Under the pieces are notes generated by a model. The model searched no databases, was not told the DNA's origin, and was given only the letters and a program-made list of their open reading frames with translations. Position numbers and translations under genes: made by a program. Positions 20,027 to 28,416 of a stretch of 64,000 nt of DNA are shown in pieces. This stretch comes from Roseivivax halodurans JCM 10272 (GTDB lineage Bacteria > Pseudomonadota > Alphaproteobacteria > Rhodobacterales > Rhodobacteraceae): contig NZ_JALZ01000006.1 in NCBI RefSeq assembly GCF_000521785.1, positions 62,001 to 126,000 of the forward strand, written 5' to 3'. Every line of letters starts with the position of its first letter. Positions within the stretch are counted from its first letter, which is position 1.

Positions 20027-21151
20027 TCACCGCAGGCGCATCCCGGAGGGGTCGAAGGTGATCTCGATCCGGTCCCACTGCCCGTATTTCTCGGGCGGCA
20101 GGTCGTAGCCGTTCCCCTGGCAGCGCAGGATCGCGCGGCGCGCGGCCTGGAACGCGGTCTCGACCGCCTGCGCGTTGCCGCCCGAGGCGCTCAGCTGTTC
20201 GATCGAGTTCGAGACCACCTGACCGTTCTGCTGCATGTCCATGCCCACGGTAATGGTCACGTTCGCCGCCTGACTGCCGACATCGACGACCCAGCAGCGC
20301 TGCACCGCGACGCGGAACGCATCCCTCTCGCCCGAGCTCATCGGCGGACCGGTCGGCACGTCGGGTTCGGGATCGGTCGTGCCGCCCCCGCCGAGCGCCT
20401 CGGCGAGCGCGGCGTCGACGCCCGACACACCGGTATCGGTCTCGGGCTCTGGCTCCTGCGGCTCCGGTTCCGGCTCGGGCGTGGGCTCCGGTTCGGAAGC
20501 TTCGGCGGTCCGCGGTTCGGGTTCCGGCTCCGGAGTGGGCCGGTTCGGCCGGGTCCGGGGACGGGCCGAGCTGTCGGGCGCGCGGGCGGGCTCCTCGGCC
20601 TCGGTCACGATCTCGGAGGTCGCGGCTTCGGGCGCGGTCGCCTCCTGCGGTGGCTCGGGAGAGACTTCCTCCGCGGGCTCGGGCTCGACGCTGTCCTGCA
20701 CGTCCTCGGCCACCTCCGCGTCGGGTTCGGGCTGCGGAACGGGATCGGGCGCAACCCGCGGCGCCGGTGGCGGCGTGGGTGTGTCGGATACCTCCGGCGT
20801 GTCGGGCTGCGGCTGCGGTTCGGGCGCCGGTGGCTCGGGCGCAGGCGGCGTGTCCGGCGCCTCGGCCTCGGGTTCGGGCGGGCTCTCCGGCTCCGGCTCG
20901 GGCTGCGGTTCTGGCTCCGGTTCTGGCGGCGGTGCGGTCTCCCCTGCCTCCGGCTCGGGTGGTGCGTCCACGTCCTGATCCGCTTCGGGAGGCTGGCTGC
21001 GCTCGGTCAGCGCGGCGAATTCCTCTTCCGAGATTACCGAGACCTCGCGCACCTCCGCCGGATCCGGCTCGGAGCGGAACACGCCCCCGAACAGGACCCA
21101 GAGGATCAGGGCGGCATGCGCCCCGCCCGAGATGTAATGGCCCGTGTGCAT
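20027..21151 (-). CDS. tolA: TolA-like energy-transducing protein with a Pro/Glu-rich stalk
   Basis: 374 residues. One N-terminal transmembrane helix (about 10-25, GGAHAALILWVLFGGVF) is followed by about 220 residues dominated by alternating Pro and Glu, and a C-terminal TolA/TonB-like domain (about 270-374) with RDAFRVAVQRCWVVDVGS and FQAARRAILRCQGNGYDLPPEKYGQWDRIEITFDP, with two Cys. Instead of the Ala/Lys-rich helical stalk of E. coli TolA, the Pro/Glu repeats would give an extended rod, as in other Rhodobacteraceae. It lies 10 bases after tolR. Confidence 0.9.
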   Translation of the reverse strand: MHTGHYISGGAHAALILWVLFGGVFRSEPDPAEVREVSVISEEEFAALTERSQPPEADQDVDAPPEPEAGETAPPPEPEPEPQPEPEPESPPEPEAEAPDTPPAPEPPAPEPQPQPDTPEVSDTPTPPPAPRVAPDPVPQPEPDAEVAEDVQDSVEPEPAEEVSPEPPQEATAPEAATSEIVTEAEEPARAPDSSARPRTRPNRPTPEPEPEPRTAEASEPEPTPEPEPEPQEPEPETDTGVSGVDAALAEALGGGGTTDPEPDVPTGPPMSSGERDAFRVAVQRCWVVDVGSQAANVTITVGMDMQQNGQVVSNSIEQLSASGGNAQAVETAFQAARRAILRCQGNGYDLPPEKYGQWDRIEITFDPSGMRLR

Positions 21152-21161
21152 GGGCCGCCCC

Positions 21162-21665
21162 TCAGTTGCCTTCGCTCTCGGGCGCGCCGAGCCGCGGGCC
21201 GTCGTCGAGCGCTGGTCCCCCGATATCGGTCACGAGCCCGATCGAGGCGAAACCGCCCGCGTTGAGCGCGCCCATGACCTCGGCCACGTCCCTGTAGGAG
21301 ACCGCACCGTCGGCGCGCAGATAGACTCGGTCGTCAGATCGTTCGGCCGCGATGGCCCGCAGACGCCCCACAAGCTCTTCCCGCGCCACTTCGGTGGTCA
21401 TGATCGTCACGGTGCCGTCGGCCTCGACCGTCACGGTCAGCGGCTCCTCGTTGTCGGAGGGAAGCGCGGTCGCGGCGGTCTTCGGAAGCTCCACCGGCAC
21501 GCCGACGGTCAACAGCGGCGCCGCGACCATGAAGATGATCAGGAGAACCAGCATCACGTCCACGAAGGGCGTGACGTTGATCTCGGCCATGGGCTGCGCG
21601 CGGCCGCGGCTGTTGCGCCTTCGCCGTCCGCCGCTCCCGCCCTTCTTGATGACACTCGCCGCCAT
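21162..21665 (-). CDS. tolR: Tol-Pal system protein TolR (ExbD family)
   Basis: 167 residues. After a basic N-terminus (KKGGSGGRRRRNSRGRA) comes MAEINVTPFVDVMLVLLIIF, which contains the conserved membrane Asp used for proton-driven motion with TolQ. The periplasmic ExbD/TolR domain follows, with VELPKTAATALPS and DDRVYLRADGAVSYRDVAEVM. The C-terminal extension after the domain is short and acidic. The start lies one base after the tolQ stop, so the two are co-translated. Confidence 0.96.
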   Translation of the reverse strand: MAASVIKKGGSGGRRRRNSRGRAQPMAEINVTPFVDVMLVLLIIFMVAAPLLTVGVPVELPKTAATALPSDNEEPLTVTVEADGTVTIMTTEVAREELVGRLRAIAAERSDDRVYLRADGAVSYRDVAEVMGALNAGGFASIGLVTDIGGPALDDGPRLGAPESEGN

Positions 21666-21666
21666 G

Positions 21667-22362
21667 TCAGCCGTCCAGCTGGCGCGAGAGAATGGTCGAG
21701 AACTCGTCGGAGAAAGCCTCGTAGCCGCCGACCAGCCTGTCCGCGTCGGTAGAGAGTTTGTTGTAGAAGATGACCGCGGGAATCGCCGCGAGCAGGCCGA
21801 GGCCAGTGGCCAGCAGCGCCTCGGCGATGCCCGGCGCCACCACGGCGAGGTTGGTGTTCTGCTGCTCGGCGATCTCGATGAAGGCGTTCATGATGCCGAA
21901 GACGGTGCCGAAGAGGCCGACGAAGGGCGACACGGACCCGACGGTCGCGAGCACGCCGAGCCCGCTTTGCAGATCCTCGGCTTCCTTCTGCACGGCGACG
22001 TCCATCGACCTGTCGATCCGCGCCTGCGCCCCGGCGATAAGCGCGCCGTCGTCCCGGTGCGAGCGGCGCCATTCCGACATTCCCGCGGCAAAGACCCGCT
22101 CCGAGCGCCCGCGCGGCTCCGGGCCGATCTGGTCGAAGAGTTCGTCGAGCGGATCGCCGGACCAGAAGGCGCGGTCGAACCGGGCCGCCTCGCGGCGCGC
22201 GGCGCGGAAGGTGATGATCTTCTGGATGATGATCGCCCACGACCAGAAGGACGCGAGGATCAGCGCCAGCATGACCAGCTTGACGGTCAGCGTGGCGCGG
22301 GCAAACAGCGCCCACATCGAGAAATCGACCTGCGACGCCGCCTGGAGTGCTTCGGTTTCCAT
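21667..22362 (-). CDS. tolQ: Tol-Pal system proton channel protein TolQ (ExbB family)
   Basis: 231 residues with three transmembrane helices: about 17-40, 130-155 and 165-190. Conserved stretches are KLVMLALILASFWSWAIIIQK, GLGVLATVGSVSPFVGLFGTVFGIMNAF and GIAEALLATGLGLLAAIPAVIFYN. TolQ with TolR forms the inner-membrane motor that drives TolA. The cluster order ybgC-tolQ-tolR-tolA-tolB-pal-cpoB is intact. The 119-base gap after ybgC could hold an internal promoter. Confidence 0.97.
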   Translation of the reverse strand: METEALQAASQVDFSMWALFARATLTVKLVMLALILASFWSWAIIIQKIITFRAARREAARFDRAFWSGDPLDELFDQIGPEPRGRSERVFAAGMSEWRRSHRDDGALIAGAQARIDRSMDVAVQKEAEDLQSGLGVLATVGSVSPFVGLFGTVFGIMNAFIEIAEQQNTNLAVVAPGIAEALLATGLGLLAAIPAVIFYNKLSTDADRLVGGYEAFSDEFSTILSRQLDG

Positions 22363-22481
22363 GTGCCTGCTCTTTGTCTCGTGATCGGCCTCTGCCGGGC
22401 CGCCTTAAGCACGGCTCTACACGAAATGCGACGGCGCGGCCAACACGATGTCGTAAGCGAACGCGGAAAAGCCCCGGCGAC

Positions 22482-22871
22482 TCAATGGACTTTTTGGCGG
22501 ATCTCCGCCGGAAGACGTACCGGCTGGCCGGACAAAGTGGCGCAAACCGCGGTGACCTCTGCCCGGAAGAGAGGTTTCCCGGTTCGCGTCACCTCTTGCG
22601 ACATCACGAGCCGCGCGCCGGAGACGCTCACCGTTTCGGTCTTGACGATGAGCTCGTCATCGAGCTTGGCCGGCCCGAGGAAATCCGCCTCGACCCGCCG
22701 CACCACGAAGACGATCCCCTGCTCGCGCATGGCGTTCTGGTCGATGCCGAGGTCGCGCACCCACGCCGAGCGCGCCCGTTCGATGTATTTGAGGTAATTG
22801 GCATGGTAGACGATGCCGCCCATGTCGGTGTCCTCGTAATAGACCTGAACGCGGAATTCGTGGGGCATCAT
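22482..22871 (-). CDS. ybgC: YbgC family acyl-CoA thioesterase
   Basis: 129 residues; 4-hydroxybenzoyl-CoA thioesterase-like hotdog protein. The catalytic segment YEDTDMGGIVYHANYLKYIERAR carries the conserved Asp. Known role of the family: hydrolysis of short-chain acyl-CoAs, with a link to phospholipid metabolism; ybgC is the usual first gene of tol-pal operons, as here. It starts MMPHEF, so either Met could initiate. Confidence 0.93.
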   Translation of the reverse strand: MMPHEFRVQVYYEDTDMGGIVYHANYLKYIERARSAWVRDLGIDQNAMREQGIVFVVRRVEADFLGPAKLDDELIVKTETVSVSGARLVMSQEVTRTGKPLFRAEVTAVCATLSGQPVRLPAEIRQKVH

Positions 22872-22892
22872 CGTCGGGTCTCCTTGGAGGGC

Positions 22893-23537
22893 TCAGGCCA
22901 GTCTGCCGGCGGTCAGCCGGGCATGAAGGCGGAGGGCATGGGAGGTGTCGCGCGCCACCGCGGGCATGACCGGATCGTAGGCGGCACGCAAGATGGCGGC
23001 GACCTCCGGCTTCAGAACCGTGCGCCCGTCCTCCAGCCGCGCAAGCGGCGAACGTTCGGTGAATGCCAGATCGGACCAGAGCAGCATGGTCTGCACCACC
23101 TGCGACAGAGCCAGCGTGTCCGCGGAGACCTTGGAGAGCTCCTCGTCCACGCGCAGGAAGACGAAACAGGCGCGGATCGCACCCTGATCGTCGAAACGGA
23201 AAACCCGGTACTGGTTCGCATCCGCCGCCTCGAGGCGCTCGACCAGCGGCCCGAGTCCCTCGATCAGCCGGTCGAGGTTGGGCACGCCCAGAAGCTCCTG
23301 CCAGTCGCGGAAGAAGAACATCATGACGTTCGAGCCGAGCTCGGGATCGGTCTCGGCGATCTCGTGACCCGCCAGCTCGGCCACCGCCTCGAACGCGCCC
23401 TTGACGGTGGCGAGGGTCGCGTCCTCGACCCCGAACACCACCGGTGCGATCGGACGACCCCATCGCGCGCAAAGATAGGTTCCGTCCGACCGGGTGAAAT
23501 AGAGGGCGATATCGTCGGGGGCGGGCGCGTCGGTCAT
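22893..23537 (-). CDS. conserved-looking protein of unknown function
   Basis: 214 residues with no signal peptide and no transmembrane helix. I do not recognise a family. It is mixed alpha/beta in appearance, with segments DGTYLCARWGRPIAPVVFGV, ELGSNVMMFFFRDWQEL and NQYRVFRFDDQGAIRACFVF. It lies 21 bases upstream of ybgC on the same strand, so it may be the first gene of the Tol-Pal transcript. Codon use looks like its neighbours, so it is probably resident. Confidence 0.8.
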   Translation of the reverse strand: MTDAPAPDDIALYFTRSDGTYLCARWGRPIAPVVFGVEDATLATVKGAFEAVAELAGHEIAETDPELGSNVMMFFFRDWQELLGVPNLDRLIEGLGPLVERLEAADANQYRVFRFDDQGAIRACFVFLRVDEELSKVSADTLALSQVVQTMLLWSDLAFTERSPLARLEDGRTVLKPEVAAILRAAYDPVMPAVARDTSHALRLHARLTAGRLA

Positions 23538-23662
23538 GTGGGGCCTCCAGCAGATCGCGCCTCACCTGCCATAGCGCAGGTGCAAGTCCAACCTGCAATT
23601 CCCCGCCAGAGCAGGATATCACCCTTCGGACGCACGATGATGCCGCATCGAACGTGTCCCGG

Positions 23663-24733
23663 TCAGGCCGGTGGAACGCCGCAGACCGGGCAATCGTCCC
23701 GTCGCTTGAGGGCGATCTTCCGCGTCTCGCCCCAGAGCGCGTCGTAGATCAGCATCTCGCCCCGGAGCGGCGCCCCGGCGCCCGTCACGAGCTTCACGGC
23801 TTCGACCGCCATCATGGCCCCGACGACCCCGGGCAGCGGGCCGAGCACCCCCGCCTCCGCGCAGGAGGGAGCGAGGCCCGGCGCCGGACGTGCGGGAAAG
23901 ACGCATTGATAACAGGGGCCTCCCGCTGCCGGGTCGAACACCGAAAGCTGGCCCTCCCACTGGCTGAGTGCACCTGATACCAGCGGCTTGCCGGCTGCGG
24001 CCGCGACGCGGTTCACGAGGTAGCGGGTATCGAAATTGTCCGTCCCGTCGAGAACGAGGTCGTAATCGGCCACAAGATCCGCGGCGATGCCGTCTTCGAA
24101 GCGTCGGTTGTAGGGGCGGATCGTCACATGGGGGTTCTGGGCGCGCATGGCGGCCTCGGCGGAGAAGACCTTGGGCATGCCGATATCGGCGTCGCGGTGG
24201 ATCACCTGGCGCTGGAGGTTGGCGTTCTCGACCAAATCGTCGTCGATCACCCCGATCGTCCCGACCCCGGCGGCCGCGAGATATTGCAGCGCCGGCGCAC
24301 CGAGCCCGCCCGCGCCGAGGACCAGAACGCGCGCCTCGCGAAGGGCCTTCTGCCCGGGCCCGCCGATCTCACGCAGGACGATGTGGCGGGCATAGCGGTC
24401 GAGCTCTGCCGTCCCGAAGGTCCCCGGCTTTTGCGGTTTCGCCTCAGCTTCCTCCGCAGCCACTTCCGCCTCGTTGTCGGCGGCGCGCGCCTTCACGCGC
24501 TTGAGGATCTGCCGGTAGGCCAGCACCAGCAGCGCGAGGCCGCCAAGGACAAGCCATTCCCCCGCGCTGCCGCCGGTCGCTTCGCGCAAAGGATGTCCGG
24601 GCGGCAGGAGCACGTTCACCACCAGGATTAGCACGTAGAGGAGGCCGAGCATGTAGAGCCGCGCCTGCACCGGCTGGCTCAGGCGTTTTCCCCCGAACCA
24701 GATCGCCGCGGCGAGGATCAGGACGAAGAGCAT
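23663..24733 (-). CDS. MoeB/ThiF/HesA family adenylyltransferase with an N-terminal membrane anchor
   Basis: 356 residues. Residues 1-80 contain about three hydrophobic helices ([46 protein letters not shown]), then an acidic/Lys linker. The E1-like domain starts near LDRYARHIVLREIGGPGQ: nucleotide motif VLGAGGLGAPALQYLA, then GVIDDDLVENANLQRQ, DGTDNFDTRYL, and two zinc CxxC pairs (CYQC and CPVC). Family knowledge: such enzymes adenylate the C-terminus of MoaD or ThiS for sulfur transfer. The membrane tether is an addition to classical MoeB. The start overlaps the dut stop by one base. Confidence 0.88.
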   Translation of the reverse strand: MLFVLILAAAIWFGGKRLSQPVQARLYMLGLLYVLILVVNVLLPPGHPLREATGGSAGEWLVLGGLALLVLAYRQILKRVKARAADNEAEVAAEEAEAKPQKPGTFGTAELDRYARHIVLREIGGPGQKALREARVLVLGAGGLGAPALQYLAAAGVGTIGVIDDDLVENANLQRQVIHRDADIGMPKVFSAEAAMRAQNPHVTIRPYNRRFEDGIAADLVADYDLVLDGTDNFDTRYLVNRVAAAAGKPLVSGALSQWEGQLSVFDPAAGGPCYQCVFPARPAPGLAPSCAEAGVLGPLPGVVGAMMAVEAVKLVTGAGAPLRGEMLIYDALWGETRKIALKRRDDCPVCGVPPA

Positions 24734-25194
24734 CAGGCCGCGCCCGTGGAGCCGAAGCCGCCCGTGCCGCGCGCGGTCTCGTCCAGTGTGTCGATCTCGG
24801 AAAAACGGACCTTCACCACCGGCGCGAAGACAATCTGCGCGATCCGGTCGCCGTGCGTGATGCGGAAGGCCTCGCTCCCGGCATTCATCACGATGACGCC
24901 GAGCGGGCCGCGGTAATCGCTGTCGATGGTGCCGGGCGAATTCGGCAGCGTGATCCCGTGCTTGAGCGCCAGTCCGGAGCGGGGCCGGATCTGGGCCTCG
25001 TAACCCTCGGGGATCACCAGCCGCAGCCCCGTCGGCACGAGGTTCCGCGCGCCGGGTTCAAGCTCCAGGTGCCCGCCATCGGGCAGGTTCGCGCGCAGGT
25101 CGGCTCCCGCGGCTCCGCGCGTCGCGTAAGTCGGAAGTCCGAGCGTCCGGTCCGCGCCCTCGTCCCAGAGGAACCCGATCTCCACCCCCCTCAT
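24733..25194 (-). CDS. dut: deoxyuridine 5'-triphosphate nucleotidohydrolase (dUTPase)
   Basis: 153 residues, trimeric dUTPase type. All five motifs are visible: [48 protein letters not shown], and the C-terminal [11 protein letters not shown]. It hydrolyses dUTP to dUMP, keeping uracil out of DNA and feeding thymidylate synthesis. The start overlaps the coaBC stop by 4 bases (ATGA), and its own stop shares a base with the start of the MoeB-like gene: a tightly coupled trio. Confidence 0.97.
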   Translation of the reverse strand: MRGVEIGFLWDEGADRTLGLPTYATRGAAGADLRANLPDGGHLELEPGARNLVPTGLRLVIPEGYEAQIRPRSGLALKHGITLPNSPGTIDSDYRGPLGVIVMNAGSEAFRITHGDRIAQIVFAPVVKVRFSEIDTLDETARGTGGFGSTGAA

Positions 25195-26384
25195 GCGAGA
25201 GCCTCGGCGATGCGTGTGCCGAGCGCCATCGCGACGGCGTCCTTGGTCATGCGATCCCAGGTCTCGGCACCGGATTCGGTGATCAGCGTCACCGCGTTCT
25301 CCGAGCCGCCCATGATCCCGGTGGCGGGCGAGACATCGTTGGCGAGGATCCAGTCGCAGCCCTTGCGGGACCGTTTTTCGGTCGCGTGGCGGATCACGTC
25401 ATGGGTCTCGGCCGCAAAGCCGATGACGAGCCGCGGGCGGCCGGTTTCGAGGTGGGACACTTCCCTGAGGATGTCGGGGTTCTCGGCGAATTCGAGGATC
25501 GGGGCGCCGTCTGGCCCCTTCTTGATCTTTGTCGCGGATTCCGAAGCCACGCGCCAGTCGGCGACTGCCGCCGCGAAAATCGCGGCATCGGCCGGCAGCG
25601 CGCTGAGGGTGGCGTCGCGCATCTGGCGCGCAGTCTCGACCCGGATCACCTCCACGCCGTCGGGCGGCGGGACGGCGGCCGGGCCGGTCACGAAGGTCAC
25701 CTGCGCGCCCATGCCGACGAGCGCCCGGCCGATCGCGGCCCCCTGCGCTCCCGACGATCGGTTGGCGATATAGCGGACGGGATCAATGGGCTCATGTGTC
25801 GGGCCGGACGTCACGACGATGCGCTTGCCCGCAAGCGGTCCGTCGCCAAGCGCCGCGTCGATGGCGGAGAGGATCTCGAGCGGTTCGGCCATCCGCCCCG
25901 GGCCGAACTCCCCGCAGGCCATCGAGCCGTCGTTCGGCCCGACGCTCAGCACGCCGTCCTTTGCCAGGATCTCGCGGTTGCGTCGGGTTGCGGCATGTTC
26001 CCACATGCGCACGTTCATGGCGGGGGCGATCATCACGCGGGTGTCGGTCGCCATCAGCAGCGTCGATGCCAGATCGTCGGCATGGCCCTGCGCCATCTTG
26101 GCCATCAGGTCGGCCGTGGCCGGGGCGACCACGACGAGATCGGCGACGCGGCTGAGCTGGATATGCCCCATCTCCGCCTCCTTGGTGAGGTCGAAGAGAT
26201 CGCGATGCACCTCCTCACCCGCCAGCGCGGCGACCGAGAGCGGCGTCACGAATTCCTCGGCCGCGCGGGTCATGACGGGGGTGACGGCCGCGCCGCGGTC
26301 GCGCAGGCGGCGGATCAGCTCGAGCGTCTTGAAGGCGGCGATGCCGCCTCCGATCACCAATAGGATGCGCTTTCCTGCCAACAT
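25191..26384 (-). CDS. coaBC: bifunctional phosphopantothenoylcysteine decarboxylase / phosphopantothenate-cysteine ligase
   Basis: 397 residues from the ATG at 26384 ([19 protein letters not shown]); an in-frame extension upstream is Arg-rich and unlikely. N-terminal flavoprotein decarboxylase CoaC (about 1-185) has [32 protein letters not shown] and [14 protein letters not shown], with the conserved Cys. C-terminal ligase CoaB (about 190-397) has [21 protein letters not shown] and [15 protein letters not shown]. It carries out two steps of coenzyme A synthesis. Confidence 0.97.
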   Translation of the reverse strand: MLAGKRILLVIGGGIAAFKTLELIRRLRDRGAAVTPVMTRAAEEFVTPLSVAALAGEEVHRDLFDLTKEAEMGHIQLSRVADLVVVAPATADLMAKMAQGHADDLASTLLMATDTRVMIAPAMNVRMWEHAATRRNREILAKDGVLSVGPNDGSMACGEFGPGRMAEPLEILSAIDAALGDGPLAGKRIVVTSGPTHEPIDPVRYIANRSSGAQGAAIGRALVGMGAQVTFVTGPAAVPPPDGVEVIRVETARQMRDATLSALPADAAIFAAAVADWRVASESATKIKKGPDGAPILEFAENPDILREVSHLETGRPRLVIGFAAETHDVIRHATEKRSRKGCDWILANDVSPATGIMGGSENAVTLITESGAETWDRMTKDAVAMALGTRIAEALA

Positions 26385-26447
26385 CGCCGGCCCCCGTTCT
26401 TCGACGCGGCGGACCCTAGGCCGCGCGCCGGTCCGGGGCAAGGCGGC

Positions 26448-27239
26448 TCAGCCCTCGCGGAACTCCGCGCAGGGATCGCCGCGGTCGACATCCGGGCCGA
26501 TCTCGACGAGGTCGAACTCGCCCTCGGGATCCCCGTGCGCGCGCTCGCCCTGCCCGAGGGATGCGACCGTCACATCGGGCGCGACGCGCCCGAGATAGGA
26601 GGGCGCGCCCCAGTCGAGCCGCGCGTGTCCGTTGCCCGTTATCACGGCGACCGGACCGCCGGTCTCGCGGAGCGCGCCCAGGGCGGCGCGTGCGATGACC
26701 GCGTCCCGGAGACGCTGGATCTCGACCATCACCGGCAGCATCTCGTCAGGGAGCGCGTTGCAATGCGCCTCGGCCTGAAGGGCTTCACGCGCGACCTGTT
26801 GCTCGTCGGGGAGCGTCTCCGTCAGCCCCCAATCCGCTGCGTCCGGGCCAAACGTGTCCGAGATCGGTCCGTCCATCGCCGAGCGCGCAGCCTCCCGAGG
26901 GACGGCCGCGCCGTAGATCGCCGCCTCGGGTGCCGCTGCAAAGATCGGCCAGTAGAGCGAGAAGTCGGGCCATCCGCTCTCCGCCCAGCCGAGAGCGGCT
27001 TCGAGGCTTGCCTCGTCGCCCCGTGCCCCGGGCGCGGCCGCTGCCTGATCGGGCGTCAGCATCTCGAACACGAGCGCCGTCGGAGCGATCTCGGCCACGA
27101 GTTCTGCCTGACGGGCGTGGTGAGCCGGATTGTCGTGCTGCTCTCCGAGAAAGACGATGTCCGCCCCCTCGAACGTGACGGGACCCGCGGCGGCGGCCAC
27201 GGGTCCCAGGACAGCAAGTGTCAAAATGGCGCGGATCAC
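26448..27239 (-). CDS. ChaN-like (haem-binding uptake / Tiki superfamily) exported protein
   Basis: 263 residues from a GTG at 27239 that overlaps the rpoH stop (GTGA). A signal peptide (about 1-18) is followed by the ChaN core: GADIVFLGEQHDNPAHHARQ, LVFEMLTPDQ, a WPDFSLYWPIF segment, and a C-terminal VAVITGNGHARLDWGAP strand. ChaN-like proteins are linked to haem binding or iron uptake; others in the superfamily are metalloproteases. No lipobox Cys is visible. Translational coupling to rpoH suggests joint expression under stress (inference). Confidence 0.85.
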   Translation of the reverse strand: MIRAILTLAVLGPVAAAAGPVTFEGADIVFLGEQHDNPAHHARQAELVAEIAPTALVFEMLTPDQAAAAPGARGDEASLEAALGWAESGWPDFSLYWPIFAAAPEAAIYGAAVPREAARSAMDGPISDTFGPDAADWGLTETLPDEQQVAREALQAEAHCNALPDEMLPVMVEIQRLRDAVIARAALGALRETGGPVAVITGNGHARLDWGAPSYLGRVAPDVTVASLGQGERAHGDPEGEFDLVEIGPDVDRGDPCAEFREG

Positions 27240-28114
27240 GCGAGGAAGGCGTGAACTTCGCGAGATTGCGTCTCGAGCGAGCGGCGCATCTTCTGGAACG
27301 CCGCCGCCTCGAGCTGGCGGACACGCTCCTTCGACAGACCCAGCTCGTTGCCGAGGCTTTCGAGCGTCCGCGCCTCGTCGCGCAGCTTCCGCTCCCGCAC
27401 GATGAAGCGCTCGCGGTCGTTGAGAGCGTTCATCGCCGACAGGAGCCACTCGCGCAGACGTGCGATGTCGTGGGTATTCTCGACGAGCTCGGAGGCCTGA
27501 TCGGCCTCGTCCTCGAGCGCGTCGATCCATTCGCGGCCCTCGTCGTCCACCGATTGCGTCGCGTTGAGCGAATAGTCGGAGCCGGAAAGGCGCCCTTCCA
27601 TCATCTCGACATCGTGCAGTGGCACGCCGATTTCGGTCGAGATGAGCTGGCGCAGCTGGTGCCGGTCGAGCGTCTCGCCCGATGCGGCGGCCTCACGCTC
27701 GAGCCTCGCCTGCACCCGGCGCATGTTGAAGAACAGCGATTTCTGCGAGGAGGTCGACCCGGTGCGTACCATCGACCAGTTGCGCATCACGTAATCCTGG
27801 ATCGACGCCTTGATCCACCACACCGCGTAGGTCGAGAAGCGCACGCCGCGGTCGGGGTCGAACTTGTCGGCAGCCTTCATAAGGCCGAGGCCCGCTTCCT
27901 GGATGAGATCGTTCATGGGCGCGCCGTAGCGCTTGAACTTCGATGCCATCGAGATGGCGAGGCGCATGTAAGCGTTGATCAGGCGGTGAAGCGACTTTTC
28001 GCACCGCTCGTCACGCCATGCATAGGCAAGTCTGAGTTCCGTTTCGGCGTCCAGCAACTCGGCCTTCATGGCGCGGCGTGACAGGGTCTGATCGTTGAAT
28101 GCTTCAAGTGCCAT
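27236..28114 (-). CDS. rpoH: RNA polymerase sigma-32 family factor, RpoHII-like
   Basis: 292 residues. Sigma-70 region 2 has DLIQEAGLGLMKAADKFDPDRG, FSTYAVWWIKASIQDYVMRN and the RpoH-box-like QKSLFFNMRRVQ; region 4 has ERKLRDEARTLESLGNELGLSKERVRQLE. RpoH directs heat-shock transcription. Rhodobacter carries two copies, RpoHI and RpoHII, the latter controlled by the singlet-oxygen sigma factor RpoE. An excellent RpoE-type promoter lies upstream (28168-28196), so I favour RpoHII; this is inference from the promoter, not from an alignment. The last bases overlap the start of the ChaN-like gene. Confidence 0.9.
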   Translation of the reverse strand: MALEAFNDQTLSRRAMKAELLDAETELRLAYAWRDERCEKSLHRLINAYMRLAISMASKFKRYGAPMNDLIQEAGLGLMKAADKFDPDRGVRFSTYAVWWIKASIQDYVMRNWSMVRTGSTSSQKSLFFNMRRVQARLEREAAASGETLDRHQLRQLISTEIGVPLHDVEMMEGRLSGSDYSLNATQSVDDEGREWIDALEDEADQASELVENTHDIARLREWLLSAMNALNDRERFIVRERKLRDEARTLESLGNELGLSKERVRQLEAAAFQKMRRSLETQSREVHAFLA

Positions 28115-28167
28115 GGTCGCTCCCCGTGTCAGGTACGATAGTCAGCTCAGGTTGGCCTCTCGTACTC

Positions 28168-28196
28168 GTATACGTGAGCGGAACGCCGCCGGATCA
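28168..28196 (-). promoter_or_regulatory. RpoE-type (ECF group) promoter of rpoH
   Basis: On the minus strand TGATCC (28191-28196) is followed by exactly 18 bases and TATAC (28168-28172), close to the Rhodobacter RpoE consensus TGATCC-N18-TAAGA as I recall it. The transcript would start about 45-50 bases upstream of the rpoH ATG, and a GGGGAG ribosome site is in place. Confidence 0.65.
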
Positions 28197-28416
28197 GTAA
28201 AGGTTGCATAGAAAGTTGCGGAACCGCGCGATCCTGCGACACAAGACCATCGCGGTCTCGTGACTTGCGCACCTTTTCGAGCGGGTTCCTGCCGCTTCTT
28301 CCGGCGCGCTAGTGCGCATCTGTCAGGAAAAGATGACGCTGCCTTTTACAAAAGCAAGGCGTTAACCGCCCGATAACCTTGTTGCTGTCAGTCTGGCGGG
28401 CGGTTGCGGGGGAGAC

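Noticed and set aside
28115-28416. Possible small RNA in the 302-base gap between rpoH and comM
   Set aside because: Contains the RpoE-type promoter for rpoH and presumably the comM promoter; no intrinsic terminator or strong fold supports an independent RNA.
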